A stretch of DNA of 64,000 bases from an uncultured Lacinutrix sp. GTDB lineage: Bacteria; Bacteroidota; Bacteroidia; Flavobacteriales; Flavobacteriaceae. The stretch covers positions 1-64,000 of the forward strand of contig CAKZMU010000077.1 of assembly GCA_937129145.1 (NCBI GenBank), given 5' to 3'. The position numbers and the translations under genes are program-made. Within the stretch, counting starts at the first letter, position 1. Each line of letters begins with the position of its first letter. The notes under the pieces are model-generated. The model made no database searches and had not been told where the DNA came from. It saw only the letters and a list, made by a program, of their open reading frames with translations. This document shows, in pieces, positions 37,978 through 45,676 of the stretch.

Positions 37978-39087
37978 CTATAAACTATCTATCACTTTAT
38001 TTAAACGCTCAGTAATATCTTCAATACTTCCAACACCATCAACACCAAAATATTTATCTTGTGCAGAATAGTAATTCTTTAAAACCGCAGTTTTACTGTA
38101 GTATTCAGTAATTCTATTTCTAATAATGCTTTCATCGGCATCATCAGCTCTACCACTAGTTTTTCCTCTCTCTAATAAACGTCCCACAAGCACTTCGTCA
38201 TCAACTTCTAAAGCAATCATCGCGTTAACACTTGAGTCTTTATCTTCCATCAGTTCATCCAATGCTTTGGCTTGAGCATCAGTACGTGGAAAGCCATCAA
38301 AAATAAAACCGTTGGCATCACTGTTCTTTTCAACTTCGGCATTTAACATTTTAATGGTTACCTCATCTGGCACCAACTCACCTTTATCCATATAAGATTT
38401 GGCAAGAGTTCCTAAAGCGGTTTCATTTTTAATATTATATCTAAAAACGTCGCCTGTTGAAATGTGAATTAAATTGTATTTCTCTTTTAAAAATTCGGCC
38501 TGAGTACCTTTTCCAGCACCTGGAGGTCCAAATAATACTAGATTTGTCATGTATTGTGTTTCTTTTATTTGGTAAACTTCTGGTATATCTCTTCCCAAGC
38601 CATCATAATCCAATCCATATCCTACAATAAATTTATTGGGTATTTCTATACCAACATAGTGTAATTTATAGTCTTTTTTATAGGCTTGAGGTTTGTAAAA
38701 TAAGGTGGCTATTAATAGTAATTTTACATTTTCGCTTTTAAAAATTCGGTGGACTTCTTCAAGGGTATTTCCAGAGTCAATAATATCTTCAAGAATCACC
38801 ACGGTTCTTCCTGTTAAATCTTGAGTTAACCCAATTAGTCGCTGAATATCTTCGGTAGATTTTACGCCTTCATAAGAAGCCAACTTAATAAATGTGACTT
38901 CGCAAGGCTTTGGGTATTTTTTTACAAAATCACTCACAAACATAAATGAGCCATTTAAAATACCTACAAAGACAGGAATTTCATCACCTAAATCAGCCAA
39001 AACTTCATCCACCATTTTTGAAACGGCATCATCTATTTCTTGTTCAGAAATAAATGGTTTAAAGTATTTGTCATGAAGCTTTATCAC
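37978..39087 (-). CDS. Fused hypoxanthine phosphoribosyltransferase-adenylate kinase
   Basis: A 369-aa two-enzyme fusion. Residues 1-~178 are Hpt: VFVGILNGSFMFVSDFV, and the PRPP loop EDIIDSGNT (100-108); it converts hypoxanthine or guanine plus PRPP to IMP or GMP. Residues ~181-369 are adenylate kinase: P-loop GPPGAGKGT (187-195), GFPRTDAQAKAL and the short-lid GRADDADESIIRNRI; it interconverts ATP, AMP and ADP. The start is GTG at 39087, giving VIKLHDKYFKPF as in relatives. A TTG eight codons upstream lies inside the -7 element at 39109-39116 and would not be transcribed. The ATG at 38548-38550 could allow internal initiation of free Adk. This fusion is known in Flavobacteriaceae. Confidence 0.93.
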   Translation of the reverse strand: MIKLHDKYFKPFISEQEIDDAVSKMVDEVLADLGDEIPVFVGILNGSFMFVSDFVKKYPKPCEVTFIKLASYEGVKSTEDIQRLIGLTQDLTGRTVVILEDIIDSGNTLEEVHRIFKSENVKLLLIATLFYKPQAYKKDYKLHYVGIEIPNKFIVGYGLDYDGLGRDIPEVYQIKETQYMTNLVLFGPPGAGKGTQAEFLKEKYNLIHISTGDVFRYNIKNETALGTLAKSYMDKGELVPDEVTIKMLNAEVEKNSDANGFIFDGFPRTDAQAKALDELMEDKDSSVNAMIALEVDDEVLVGRLLERGKTSGRADDADESIIRNRITEYYSKTAVLKNYYSAQDKYFGVDGVGSIEDITERLNKVIDSL

Positions 39088-39108
39088 CTTAATAAATTTT
39101 GAAAGAGG

Positions 39109-39116
39109 CAAAGATA
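39109..39116 (-). promoter_or_regulatory. -7 element of the hpt-adk promoter
   Basis: Minus-strand TATCTTTG is a perfect TAnnTTTG match, 21 bases before the GTG start. Its position excludes the TTG at 39109-39111 as start codon. Confidence 0.6.
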
Positions 39117-39182
39117 ATCAATTGATTAGGTTTAAACGATATTTTGATTTATGTTTTTAGAAATTGGTTCAATATTAAAATG

Positions 39183-39190
39183 TATTTTTG
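39183..39190 (+). promoter_or_regulatory. -7 element of the purK promoter
   Basis: TATTTTTG matches TAnnTTTG; a TTG lies 16 bases upstream (39164-39166), slightly closer than usual. It would give a leader of about 65 bases containing the hairpin at 39239-39256. Confidence 0.45.
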
Positions 39191-39238
39191 TAGCATGAGA
39201 GCCGAAAATCTGTAAAATTTAATTATTAATGTAAAAGA

Positions 39239-39256
39239 TTCCCGTTTTCTCGGGAA
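39239..39256. repeat. Small hairpin repeat just upstream of purK
   Basis: TTCCCG-TTTTCT-CGGGAA. On the minus strand it reads TTCCCG-AGAAAA-CGGGAA-TCTTTT, like the first half of the composite repeats at 37904 and 63271. It ends 6 bases before the purK ATG, where it could limit ribosome access. Confidence 0.55.
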
Positions 39257-39262
39257 ATATAT

Positions 39263-40417
39263 ATGAACTATTTTTCTTCTCAATTCAAATTAGGAATTCT
39301 TGGTGGCGGACAACTTGGTAAAATGCTGCTTAACAATACTCGGAAATTCGATATCTACACCTGTGTTTTAGACCCAAGTAACGAAGCGCCTTGCAAAATT
39401 GCTTGTAACGAGTTTCAACAAGGCGATTTAATGGATTTTGACACGGTTTACGCTTTTGGAAAACAGGTAGATGTGTTGACCATTGAAATTGAAAATGTAA
39501 ACGTTGACGCGCTTGAAAAATTAGAAAAAGAAGGTGTAAAAGTATATCCATCGGCTAAAACGCTACGAACCATTCAAAATAAAGCAAAGCAGAAATTATT
39601 TTACGTAGATAATAACTTGCCTACTGCGCCTTTTTCAAGGTTTGCTTATAAAGATGAAATACTGACTGCCATTGAACATGAAACATTAGAGTTTCCGTTT
39701 GTTTGGAAGAGTGCTCAATTTGGGTATGATGGCAATGGTGTAAAAGTTGTGCGTTCACATTCTGATTTGGATGAGTTACCAAATGTAGAGTGTATTACTG
39801 AAACTTTAATTCCGTTTAAAAATGAACTATCGGTCATTGTGGCTAGAAATGTTGATGGACACGTAAAAACATATCCTGTGGTTGAAATGGAATTTCATCC
39901 TGAAGCTAACCAAGTTGAATATGTTATTTGTCCAGCAAGAATCTCTAAAGAAGTAGCTTTAAAAGCAGAGTTGGTGGCTTTAAAAGTTTCGCAAGCATTT
40001 GAACACGTTGGATTGTTGGCTGTAGAAATGTTTCAAACCAAAGATGACAACATTTTAATTAACGAAGTGGCTCCAAGACCTCATAATTCTGGTCACCATA
40101 CCATTGAAGCAAGTTACACATCGCAATTTGAGCAACACATAAGAGCAGTTTTAAATCTTCCACTAGGAAAAACCGATAGCAAAGTTGGAGGGATTATGGT
40201 TAATTTAGTCGGTGCTGAAGGTTACACAGGCAATGTCGTTTACAAAAATATTGAAGCTATTATGGCAATGGATGGCGTAACACCACATATTTATGGTAAA
40301 AAGCAAACACGCCCTTTTCGCAAAATGGGTCATGTAACCATTGTCCACGAAGATATAAATGAAGCGCGAAAAATAGCAGCAGACGTAAAAAAGAAAATAA
40401 AAGTAATAAGTGAATAA
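39263..40417 (+). CDS. purK: N5-carboxyaminoimidazole ribonucleotide synthase
   Basis: A 384-aa ATP-grasp enzyme. FKLGILGGGQLGKMLLNNTRK is the conserved N-terminus; the ATP-grasp core has FPFVWKSAQFGYDGNGVKVV, FKNELSVIVARN and NEVAPRPHNSGHHTIEA. PurK carboxylates AIR with ATP and bicarbonate to N5-CAIR in purine synthesis. purE follows at once, so CAIR is made by the PurK/PurE route. Divergent from hpt-adk, placing de novo synthesis and salvage of purines back to back. Confidence 0.97.
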   Translation: MNYFSSQFKLGILGGGQLGKMLLNNTRKFDIYTCVLDPSNEAPCKIACNEFQQGDLMDFDTVYAFGKQVDVLTIEIENVNVDALEKLEKEGVKVYPSAKTLRTIQNKAKQKLFYVDNNLPTAPFSRFAYKDEILTAIEHETLEFPFVWKSAQFGYDGNGVKVVRSHSDLDELPNVECITETLIPFKNELSVIVARNVDGHVKTYPVVEMEFHPEANQVEYVICPARISKEVALKAELVALKVSQAFEHVGLLAVEMFQTKDDNILINEVAPRPHNSGHHTIEASYTSQFEQHIRAVLNLPLGKTDSKVGGIMVNLVGAEGYTGNVVYKNIEAIMAMDGVTPHIYGKKQTRPFRKMGHVTIVHEDINEARKIAADVKKKIKVISE

Positions 40418-40418
40418 T

Positions 40419-40904
40419 ATGGCACAAGTAGGAATAATTATGGGAAGCAATAGCGACCTCCCAGTCATGCAAGAAGCAATAGATATTTTAAAAGGTTTTG
40501 ATATAGATGTTGAAGTTGATATTGTGTCGGCACATCGCACACCAGAAAAGATGTTTGACTATGGAAAAAATGCGCATACACGTGGTATAAAAGTCATTAT
40601 TGCTGGTGCTGGAGGTGCTGCTCATTTACCAGGAATGATAGCGTCATTATCTCCTTTACCTGTAATTGGTGTTCCTGTAAAATCTAGAAACTCAATCGAT
40701 GGTTGGGATTCTGTATTATCTATTTTACAAATGCCTGGAGGTGTTCCTGTGGCAACTGTGGCATTAGATGGCGCAAAAAACGCAGGTATTTTGGCAGCTC
40801 AAATTATTGGAGCTTCAGACAAATGTGTATTAGATAAAGTACTTATTTATAAAGAAGGTTTAAAAGCAAAAGTTATAGACGCTGCAAAATCCATAAAACA
40901 ATAA
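40419..40904 (+). CDS. purE: N5-carboxyaminoimidazole ribonucleotide mutase
   Basis: A 161-aa class I PurE. VGIIMGSNSDLPVMQEA, VSAHRTPEKMFDYGK and IAGAGGAAHLPGMIASLSPLPVIGVPV are the signature blocks. It converts N5-CAIR to CAIR. The ATG at 40419 (MAQVGIIMGS) is preferred over an in-frame GTG three codons upstream (40410) that overlaps the purK end; other PurE proteins also begin only a few residues before VGIIMGS. A strong terminator ends the two-gene operon at 40903-40927. Confidence 0.96.
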   Translation: MAQVGIIMGSNSDLPVMQEAIDILKGFDIDVEVDIVSAHRTPEKMFDYGKNAHTRGIKVIIAGAGGAAHLPGMIASLSPLPVIGVPVKSRNSIDGWDSVLSILQMPGGVPVATVALDGAKNAGILAAQIIGASDKCVLDKVLIYKEGLKAKVIDAAKSIKQ

Positions 40905-40927
40905 AACCTCGAGAACATCGAGGTTTT
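40903..40927 (+). terminator. Rho-independent terminator of purKE
   Basis: AAAACCTCGA pairs perfectly with TCGAGGTTTT around the loop GAACA. It overlaps the purE stop codon. Confidence 0.88.
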
Positions 40928-41068
40928 ACATTTGCTATTAATTTTTTTATAAGAATGAAGATTCTCTTTAAAAAATCATTGTGCGAAAGTAAATAATATA
41001 TCAGTATTAACAGTAAATTGTTAATTACTATTCATAAAATCAGTTAGTTAGAAAGAAAAAACTTATAC

Positions 41069-41092
41069 AATTAGATTTTTTGTAATCTAATT
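41069..41092 (+). promoter_or_regulatory. Hairpin upstream of the M3 peptidase gene
   Basis: AATTAGATT and AATCTAATT form a perfect 9-bp stem around TTTTGT, 37 bases before the ATG at 41130. It may be an operator or a leader structure. The rest of 40928-41129 is plain AT-rich sequence with no gene. Confidence 0.35.
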
Positions 41093-41129
41093 TCTAATAA
41101 ATAATTATTAAAATAATTTTCACCCTATA

Positions 41130-43160
41130 ATGTCCATCTTAAATCAACAATTTTCAACACCATTTAACACTGCGCCTTTTTCAAAAATAACCAATGAAGA
41201 CTTTTTGCCTGCTTTTAAAACTGCCATTGAAAAAGCTAGAAAAGAAATTGACGCCATTGTTGAAAGCAAAGAACACCCTACGTTTGAAAATACTATTGAA
41301 GCTTTAGAATTTTCTGGTCAAGAACTGGATAGAATATCGAGTATTTTCTTCAATTTGAATTCTGCTGAAACAAACGATGAAATTCAAAAAATAGCACAAG
41401 AAGTATCGCCTTTACTCTCTGAATTTGGTAACGACATCACTCTAAATGAAGCATTATTTAAGCGTATAAAAACGGTTTACGATTCTGAACCTAAAAATCT
41501 ATCCGAAGAGCAAAAAACATTATTAGATAAACGCTATAAAAGCTTTTCAAGAAATGGTGCTAATCTTCCTGATGCTAAAAAAGGACAACTTCGTGAAATA
41601 GACAAAGAACTAAGTAAGCTAAAACTAAAATTTGGCGAAAATGTCTTAGCAGAAACCAACAAGTTTGAGATGCTGATTACAGATGAAAACGATGTGTCTG
41701 GTTTACCAGAAGGTGCTAAAGAAGCTGCAAAACAATTAGCAGAAAGTAAGGGTAAAGAAGGTTGGATGATTACACTAGATTATCCTAGCTATATACCTTT
41801 TATGACCTACGCAGATAACCGTGAGTTACGTAAAAAACTATCGCTTGCTTTTGGAAGTAAAGCTTTTAAAAATGATGAACTGGATAATCAAGACATTGTT
41901 ATTAAAATTGCAAATCTTCGTTTTAAGCGTGCCCAATTATTGGGTTATAAAACGCATGCACATTTTGTGTTAGAAGAACGCATGGCAAAAACACCTAAAA
42001 AGGTTGAAAGTTTTTTAAATGAATTATTGGAAAAAGCAAAACCAGCAGCTGAACGTGAATTTGCAAACCTTGAAAATTTCTCAAAAGACCTAGATGGAAT
42101 CGATACATTACAAAAATGGGATTCAGCTTATTATTCTGAAAAATTAAAACAAAAATTGTTTGATTTAGATGACGAAAAGTTAAAACCATATTTCAAACTT
42201 GAAAATGTGATTAATGGTGCTTTTACTGTCGCCAATAAACTCTTCGATTTAAACTTTGAAGAAATTGATACCATTGATAAGTACCATGAAGATGTGTTGA
42301 CTTATAAAGTAACAGATAACGATGGTAATTTAGTCTCCATTTTTTACGCAGATTTCTTCCCAAGAGCAGGAAAACGCAATGGTGCGTGGATGACTTCCTA
42401 TAAACCGCAATACATACAAAATGGTAAGGAAGAACGACCACATGTGTCTATTGTTTGCAATTTCACAAAGCCTACAAAAAGCAAACCTTCACTCCTAACC
42501 TTTAACGAGGTTACGACTCTTTTTCACGAATTTGGTCATGCGCTACATGGCATGTTGGCAAACACGACTTATCCTAGTTTGTCTGGGACGTCGGTGTATT
42601 GGGATTTTGTAGAATTACCAAGTCAGATTATGGAAAATTGGTGCTACGAAAAAGAAGCTTTAGAGTTGTTTGCAAAACATTACGAAACGAATGAAGTTAT
42701 TCCGATGGATTTAGTAAATAAAATTAAAGAATCGGCTACTTTTCATGAAGGCATGCAAACATTGCGTCAGATAAGTTTTGGCTTGTTGGATATGAGTTGG
42801 CACGGTCAAGACCCTTCAGACATTACAGATGTAAAGAAGCAAGAACTAAAAGCATTTAGCGGTACAAAGTTGTATCCTGATGTACCTGAGAATTGTATGA
42901 GCACCGCTTTTGCACATATCTTTCAAGGTGGTTATTCATCTGGTTATTACAGTTACAAATGGGCAGAAGTTTTAGATGCCGATGCTTTTGAATATTTTAA
43001 AGAAGAAGGCATTTTTGATAAAACGGTTGCCAACAAGTTTAAAGAATATGTATTATCAAAAGGCGGAACGGAAGACCCAATGGTATTGTATAAACGTTTT
43101 AGAGGGCAAGAGCCAAAACCTGAGGCTTTGTTGAAGCGTGCTGGATTGATAGAGAGGTAA
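41130..43160 (+). CDS. M3-family zinc metallopeptidase (Dcp/oligopeptidase A-like)
   Basis: A 676-aa enzyme with no signal peptide. The zinc-binding motif HEFGH is at 466-470 in TTLFHEFGHALHGML, and the downstream Glu ligand is in VELPSQIMENW. N-terminal blocks FNTAPFSKITNEDFLPAFKTAIEKARKEID are typical of the peptidyl-dipeptidase Dcp/oligopeptidase A branch. It degrades short peptides, probably in the cytoplasm. Full length for the family. A palindrome-rich region with a transposase begins 20 bases after its stop. Confidence 0.95.
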   Translation: MSILNQQFSTPFNTAPFSKITNEDFLPAFKTAIEKARKEIDAIVESKEHPTFENTIEALEFSGQELDRISSIFFNLNSAETNDEIQKIAQEVSPLLSEFGNDITLNEALFKRIKTVYDSEPKNLSEEQKTLLDKRYKSFSRNGANLPDAKKGQLREIDKELSKLKLKFGENVLAETNKFEMLITDENDVSGLPEGAKEAAKQLAESKGKEGWMITLDYPSYIPFMTYADNRELRKKLSLAFGSKAFKNDELDNQDIVIKIANLRFKRAQLLGYKTHAHFVLEERMAKTPKKVESFLNELLEKAKPAAEREFANLENFSKDLDGIDTLQKWDSAYYSEKLKQKLFDLDDEKLKPYFKLENVINGAFTVANKLFDLNFEEIDTIDKYHEDVLTYKVTDNDGNLVSIFYADFFPRAGKRNGAWMTSYKPQYIQNGKEERPHVSIVCNFTKPTKSKPSLLTFNEVTTLFHEFGHALHGMLANTTYPSLSGTSVYWDFVELPSQIMENWCYEKEALELFAKHYETNEVIPMDLVNKIKESATFHEGMQTLRQISFGLLDMSWHGQDPSDITDVKKQELKAFSGTKLYPDVPENCMSTAFAHIFQGGYSSGYYSYKWAEVLDADAFEYFKEEGIFDKTVANKFKEYVLSKGGTEDPMVLYKRFRGQEPKPEALLKRAGLIER

Positions 43161-43180
43161 AACTGACTTTCTGTTTTGTT

Positions 43181-43248
43181 CGACTCCTCTGGAGTCGCTA
43201 CGCTTTCATCATTTTGTTTTTTTATAAATGCTTAATTCCTACGGAATT
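43181..43248 (+). repeat. Left palindrome doublet of the REP-type element
   Basis: Two hairpins, CGACTCC/GGAGTCG and AATTCC/GGAATT, in the same order and orientation as the right doublet at 44254-44325. Confidence 0.75.
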
Positions 43249-43313
43249 TTAGACAATTTCCACAATTCAGCTATTCATAAAATCTATTAACGCGTTGCAT
43301 TGCGGCAACAATA

Positions 43314-43695
43314 GGCCTGATGGCATAGGCTTCATACATTTATATCACAAAATATCTGATAAAAACAGGTCTGATGGCAGAGCCATCAAATATTTGTAAT
43401 ACGAGACATTATATGGTTTCGTGACTCCGTAGGAGTCGAACCCAAAAATTTACAAATAGTTCTACAAATGTTTTATCCTTAATGAATTCAACCTTTCAAA
43501 TATTTGAAAAACCTATCAACGCATTGGTTTTATTACCAAAGACATCATACATTGATAACATTAAACAAAAAGCAACAATCAACCTGATACAAACACATTT
43601 TCACGTTTATAATAAAACAACAATAACCTGATGGTAGAGCCATCAAACATTTATAACACAAAACACTATATGGTTTTGCGACTCCATAGGAGTCG
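43314..43695 (+). repeat. Cluster of internal palindromes, no gene
   Basis: Within the 616 bases without a gene (43161-43776): GCCT/AGGC (43314-43330), TGATGGC-AGA-GCCATCA (43372-43388), GACTCC-GTA-GGAGTC (43423-43437), TGATGG-T-AGA-G-CCATCA (43629-43645), CGACTCC-ATA-GGAGTCG (43679-43695). The TGATGG hairpin followed ~40 bases later by the GACTCC hairpin (linked by ...ATATGGTTT) occurs twice, a direct repeat of ~70 bases at about 43370-43440 and 43627-43697. Confidence 0.75.
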
Positions 43696-43776
43696 TACCG
43701 AAAAGCCACAAACAATTACAAATAGGGATTTTAATAAAAAATGATACCTTTATAATCATATCATAATATCCGATTG

Positions 43777-44244
43777 ATGCCAAACACTTATTCACAAATT
43801 TACATCCAAATTGTTTTTGCAGTTCAACACAGAAATGCATTGATAAAACCTACTTGGGAGGACAAACTTTACAAATACATCACAGGAATTATAAAAAACA
43901 AAGGTCAAAAGCTCATTGCCATTAACGGCACCCAAAATCACATTCATATTTTTGTTGGCATGCAACCAAACTGCTCGTTGAGTGATTTGGTACGTGAAAT
44001 AAAAAAGTCAAGCACTGGTTTTATAAATGAAAATAAGCTCTCTCCATACAAGTTTAATTGGCAAAAAGGTTTTGGTGCATTTTCTTATGGTCACTCACAG
44101 ATAGATACGGTTTATAAATATGTGATGAACCAGAAAGAGCATCATAAAACAAAATCGTTCAAGGAAGAGTATCTGGATTTTCTTAAAAAATTCGATGTTG
44201 ATTATAAAACTGAGTATTTATTTGATTGGATTGAAGATTCATAA
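43777..44244 (+). CDS. IS200-like/REP-associated tyrosine transposase (Y1 HUH)
   Basis: A 155-aa Y1 transposase from the ATG at 43777 (MPNTYSQIYIQIVFAVQHRN); a TTG one codon earlier is less likely. The HUH motif is H55-I-H57 in NHIHIFVGM, and the catalytic Tyr is probably Tyr115 in YKYVMNQKEHH, as in TnpA of IS200/IS605 and RAYT proteins, which cut and join single-stranded DNA at hairpins. The reading frame is intact. No TnpB/IscB gene accompanies it. Surrounding palindromes are its likely substrates. Confidence 0.93.
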   Translation: MPNTYSQIYIQIVFAVQHRNALIKPTWEDKLYKYITGIIKNKGQKLIAINGTQNHIHIFVGMQPNCSLSDLVREIKKSSTGFINENKLSPYKFNWQKGFGAFSYGHSQIDTVYKYVMNQKEHHKTKSFKEEYLDFLKKFDVDYKTEYLFDWIEDS

Positions 44245-44253
44245 AGCACTTTG

Positions 44254-44325
44254 GTTCGACTCCTACGGAGTCGAACAGCTCAACCTAACCTTGTTTTTTT
44301 ACAACTATTAAATTCCTACGGAATT
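44254..44325 (+). repeat. Right palindrome doublet of the REP-type element
   Basis: A 10-bp stem GTTCGACTCC/GGAGTCGAAC with loop TAC, 10 bases after the transposase stop, then AATTCC-TAC-GGAATT. The first hairpin is the longest of the GACTCC family in the window. Confidence 0.78.
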
Positions 44326-44350
44326 AAAAAAATAACGACATCAATTAAAA

Positions 44351-44378
44351 TAAACTTTCAATAATTATTGAAAGTTTA
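44351..44378 (+). promoter_or_regulatory. Operator of the GbsR-type regulator (site 1)
   Basis: A perfect 28-bp palindrome with arms TAAACTTTCAATAA and TTATTGAAAGTTTA. Its core ACTTTCA-N8-TGAAAGT recurs at 44920-44941. It overlaps the -33 TTG (44368-44370) of the regulator's promoter, so binding should repress transcription (inference). Confidence 0.75.
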
Positions 44379-44396
44379 AAATATTTCATATCTTTG
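44368..44396 (+). promoter_or_regulatory. Promoter of the GbsR-type regulator, leaderless
   Basis: TTG (44368-44370), 18 bases, TATCTTTG (44389-44396), a perfect -7 match. The ATG follows after 4 bases, so the mRNA would begin at or within a few bases of the start codon. Confidence 0.7.
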
Positions 44397-44400
44397 TACT

Positions 44401-44904
44401 ATGAAATACAGTGAAGCAAAATTTAAATTCATTAGCACTTGGGGAAGTTTAGGCTCACTTTGGGGAATTAACAAGGCAATGGCTCAAATACAAGCGCTCC
44501 TTTTTATTTCCACAAAACCATTGTCTATGGAAGACATTATGGAAGAACTTAAAATTTCGCGTGGCAACACAAGTATGAATTTAAGGCAGCTTATGGATTG
44601 GGGAATTGTAACCAAAGAACTCATTCCAGGCGAACGAAAAGAATTTTTCACAACCGAAAAAGATGTACAAGAACTCACTAGAATTATTGCAAAGGAACGT
44701 AGCCGAAGAGAACTTCAGCCAGTCATAAAAGTGCTTAATGATGTCTCGTCAATTAAAGATGATGGTACAGAGAAAACCAAAGAATTGATTAAACAAACAA
44801 AAGCGCTTCATGATTTAACCCAAAATGCAGATGCCATGTTAAACAAATTAATCACGCAAAAACAAAACTGGTTAACTAAGTCTATTATAAAACTCATTAA
44901 ATAA
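44401..44904 (+). CDS. GbsR/MarR-family transcriptional regulator
   Basis: A 167-aa winged-helix regulator. FKFISTWGSLGSLWGINKAMAQIQALLFIS, MEDIMEELKISRGNTSMNLRQLMDWGIVTKELIPGERKEFFTTEKD is the GbsR-type HTH, with a helical dimerisation C-terminus. GbsR in Bacillus represses choline/glycine-betaine genes; Bacteroidota members are mostly unstudied. Two matching palindromes, one over its own promoter and one before the next gene, indicate autoregulation plus control of the genes from 44958 onward. No betaine gene is nearby, so the inducer is unknown. Confidence 0.88.
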   Translation: MKYSEAKFKFISTWGSLGSLWGINKAMAQIQALLFISTKPLSMEDIMEELKISRGNTSMNLRQLMDWGIVTKELIPGERKEFFTTEKDVQELTRIIAKERSRRELQPVIKVLNDVSSIKDDGTEKTKELIKQTKALHDLTQNADAMLNKLITQKQNWLTKSIIKLIK

Positions 44905-44919
44905 AAAAATTTAAATCAT

Positions 44920-44941
44920 ACTTTCAATTTTTTCTGAAAGT
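44920..44941 (+). promoter_or_regulatory. Operator of the GbsR-type regulator (site 2)
   Basis: ACTTTCA, 8 bases, TGAAAGT: the same half-sites and spacing as site 1, 16 bases before the ATG at 44958. It lies between the regulator and the downstream operon, close enough to block a promoter or elongation there. Confidence 0.7.
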
Positions 44942-44957
44942 TTAAAATTTATAAAAA

Positions 44958-45302
44958 ATGAAAAATATACACTATTTCAACACCACAGTTTATTTAATAG
45001 TTATAGCTCTATATCTATATGAGCCTATATATGGTGCTTTAGGTCAAATTGGTCTTGGAGTTTTTCAACTAGTATTAGCAATTAAATTATCAATGGATGC
45101 AAAAGAATTTAAACCTTTTGGTAGGAAAGTTCTAAAAATTTATTGGTATGCAGTCCTTCTTTGGTTTATCAGCTTTTTAATTTTGATTGTTCGTTGGGTT
45201 GACAAAGATTTTGGCTTAACAATTGTTAATATAGTCCCAATGACTATAGGCTTATATTTTGTTGCTGTTACCTACCTAGTTAGTAAACACCAAAATTCAT
45301 AA
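44958..45302 (+). CDS. Small membrane protein, function unknown
   Basis: A 114-aa protein with four predicted membrane helices (TVYLIVIALYLYEPIYGALG, IGLGVFQLVLAIKL, IYWYAVLLWFISFLILIV, IVPMTIGLYFVAVTYLV). No motif recognised. First gene after operator site 2, so a probable target of the GbsR-type regulator. Confidence 0.72.
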   Translation: MKNIHYFNTTVYLIVIALYLYEPIYGALGQIGLGVFQLVLAIKLSMDAKEFKPFGRKVLKIYWYAVLLWFISFLILIVRWVDKDFGLTIVNIVPMTIGLYFVAVTYLVSKHQNS

Positions 45303-45319
45303 AACCTAAGTTAATAATT

Positions 45320-45670
45320 ATGAATCACAATGTAATTACATACATAATATACCTACCTATTATTGGCTTTATTATGATAAAAGTTGGTTGGTTGTTTTAT
45401 AAAAATGGTGAAGTATTCTTAATAAGCCTTTTTGAAAACAATCTCCAGTTAACAAAAAACGTGAACAACCTACTATTGATAGGATATTACCTAGTAAACT
45501 TGGGTTATGCAATCTTAACAATTTCAAATTGGGAAGAAGTCAATTCTTATATAGAAATCTTAAACACATTGGCTTTTATGATAGGCAAAATAATGCTAAT
45601 ACTAGCCATATTACATTATAACAATATTTTTTGGCTGAACTATTTAACAAAATCTAAAATTCTAAATTAA
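45320..45670 (+). CDS. Small membrane protein, paralogue of the next gene
   Basis: A 116-aa protein with about three membrane helices. ITYIIYLPIIGFIMIKVGWLFYKNGEVFLISLF lines up with IGYLIYLPIVITLTIFVSKSLFKNGRLFMIDIF of the gene at 45677, and IGYYLVNLGYAI with IGFYLINIGFAL, so the two are tandem paralogues. Function unknown; they may form a hetero-oligomer (inference). 17 bases after the preceding gene. Confidence 0.72.
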   Translation: MNHNVITYIIYLPIIGFIMIKVGWLFYKNGEVFLISLFENNLQLTKNVNNLLLIGYYLVNLGYAILTISNWEEVNSYIEILNTLAFMIGKIMLILAILHYNNIFWLNYLTKSKILN

Positions 45671-45676
45671 TATATC

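Larger units (their letters stand above)
43181..44325 (+). mobile_element. REP/RAYT-type element: HUH transposase bracketed by palindrome doublets
   Basis: Both ends carry the same doublet. Left: CGACTCC-TCT-GGAGTCG (43181-43197), then AATTCC-TAC-GGAATT (43234-43248). Right: GTTCGACTCC-TAC-GGAGTCGAAC (44254-44276), then AATTCC-TAC-GGAATT (44311-44325). The palindromes within each doublet are 53 or 54 bases apart, and each interval ends in a TTGTTTTTTTA run. Further palindromes lie between the left end and the gene. IS200/RAYT transposases recognise subterminal hairpins, so the doublets are the probable ends. No target duplication is expected for this family. Confidence 0.72.

Noticed and set aside
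37978..39111. Hpt-Adk as a sequencing error or frameshift joining two genes
   Set aside because: The frame is open throughout, both halves are full length and this fusion is known in flavobacteria.
43181..43776. CRISPR-like array
   Set aside because: The palindromes are of several kinds, unevenly spaced, and flanked by an HUH transposase with no Cas gene.
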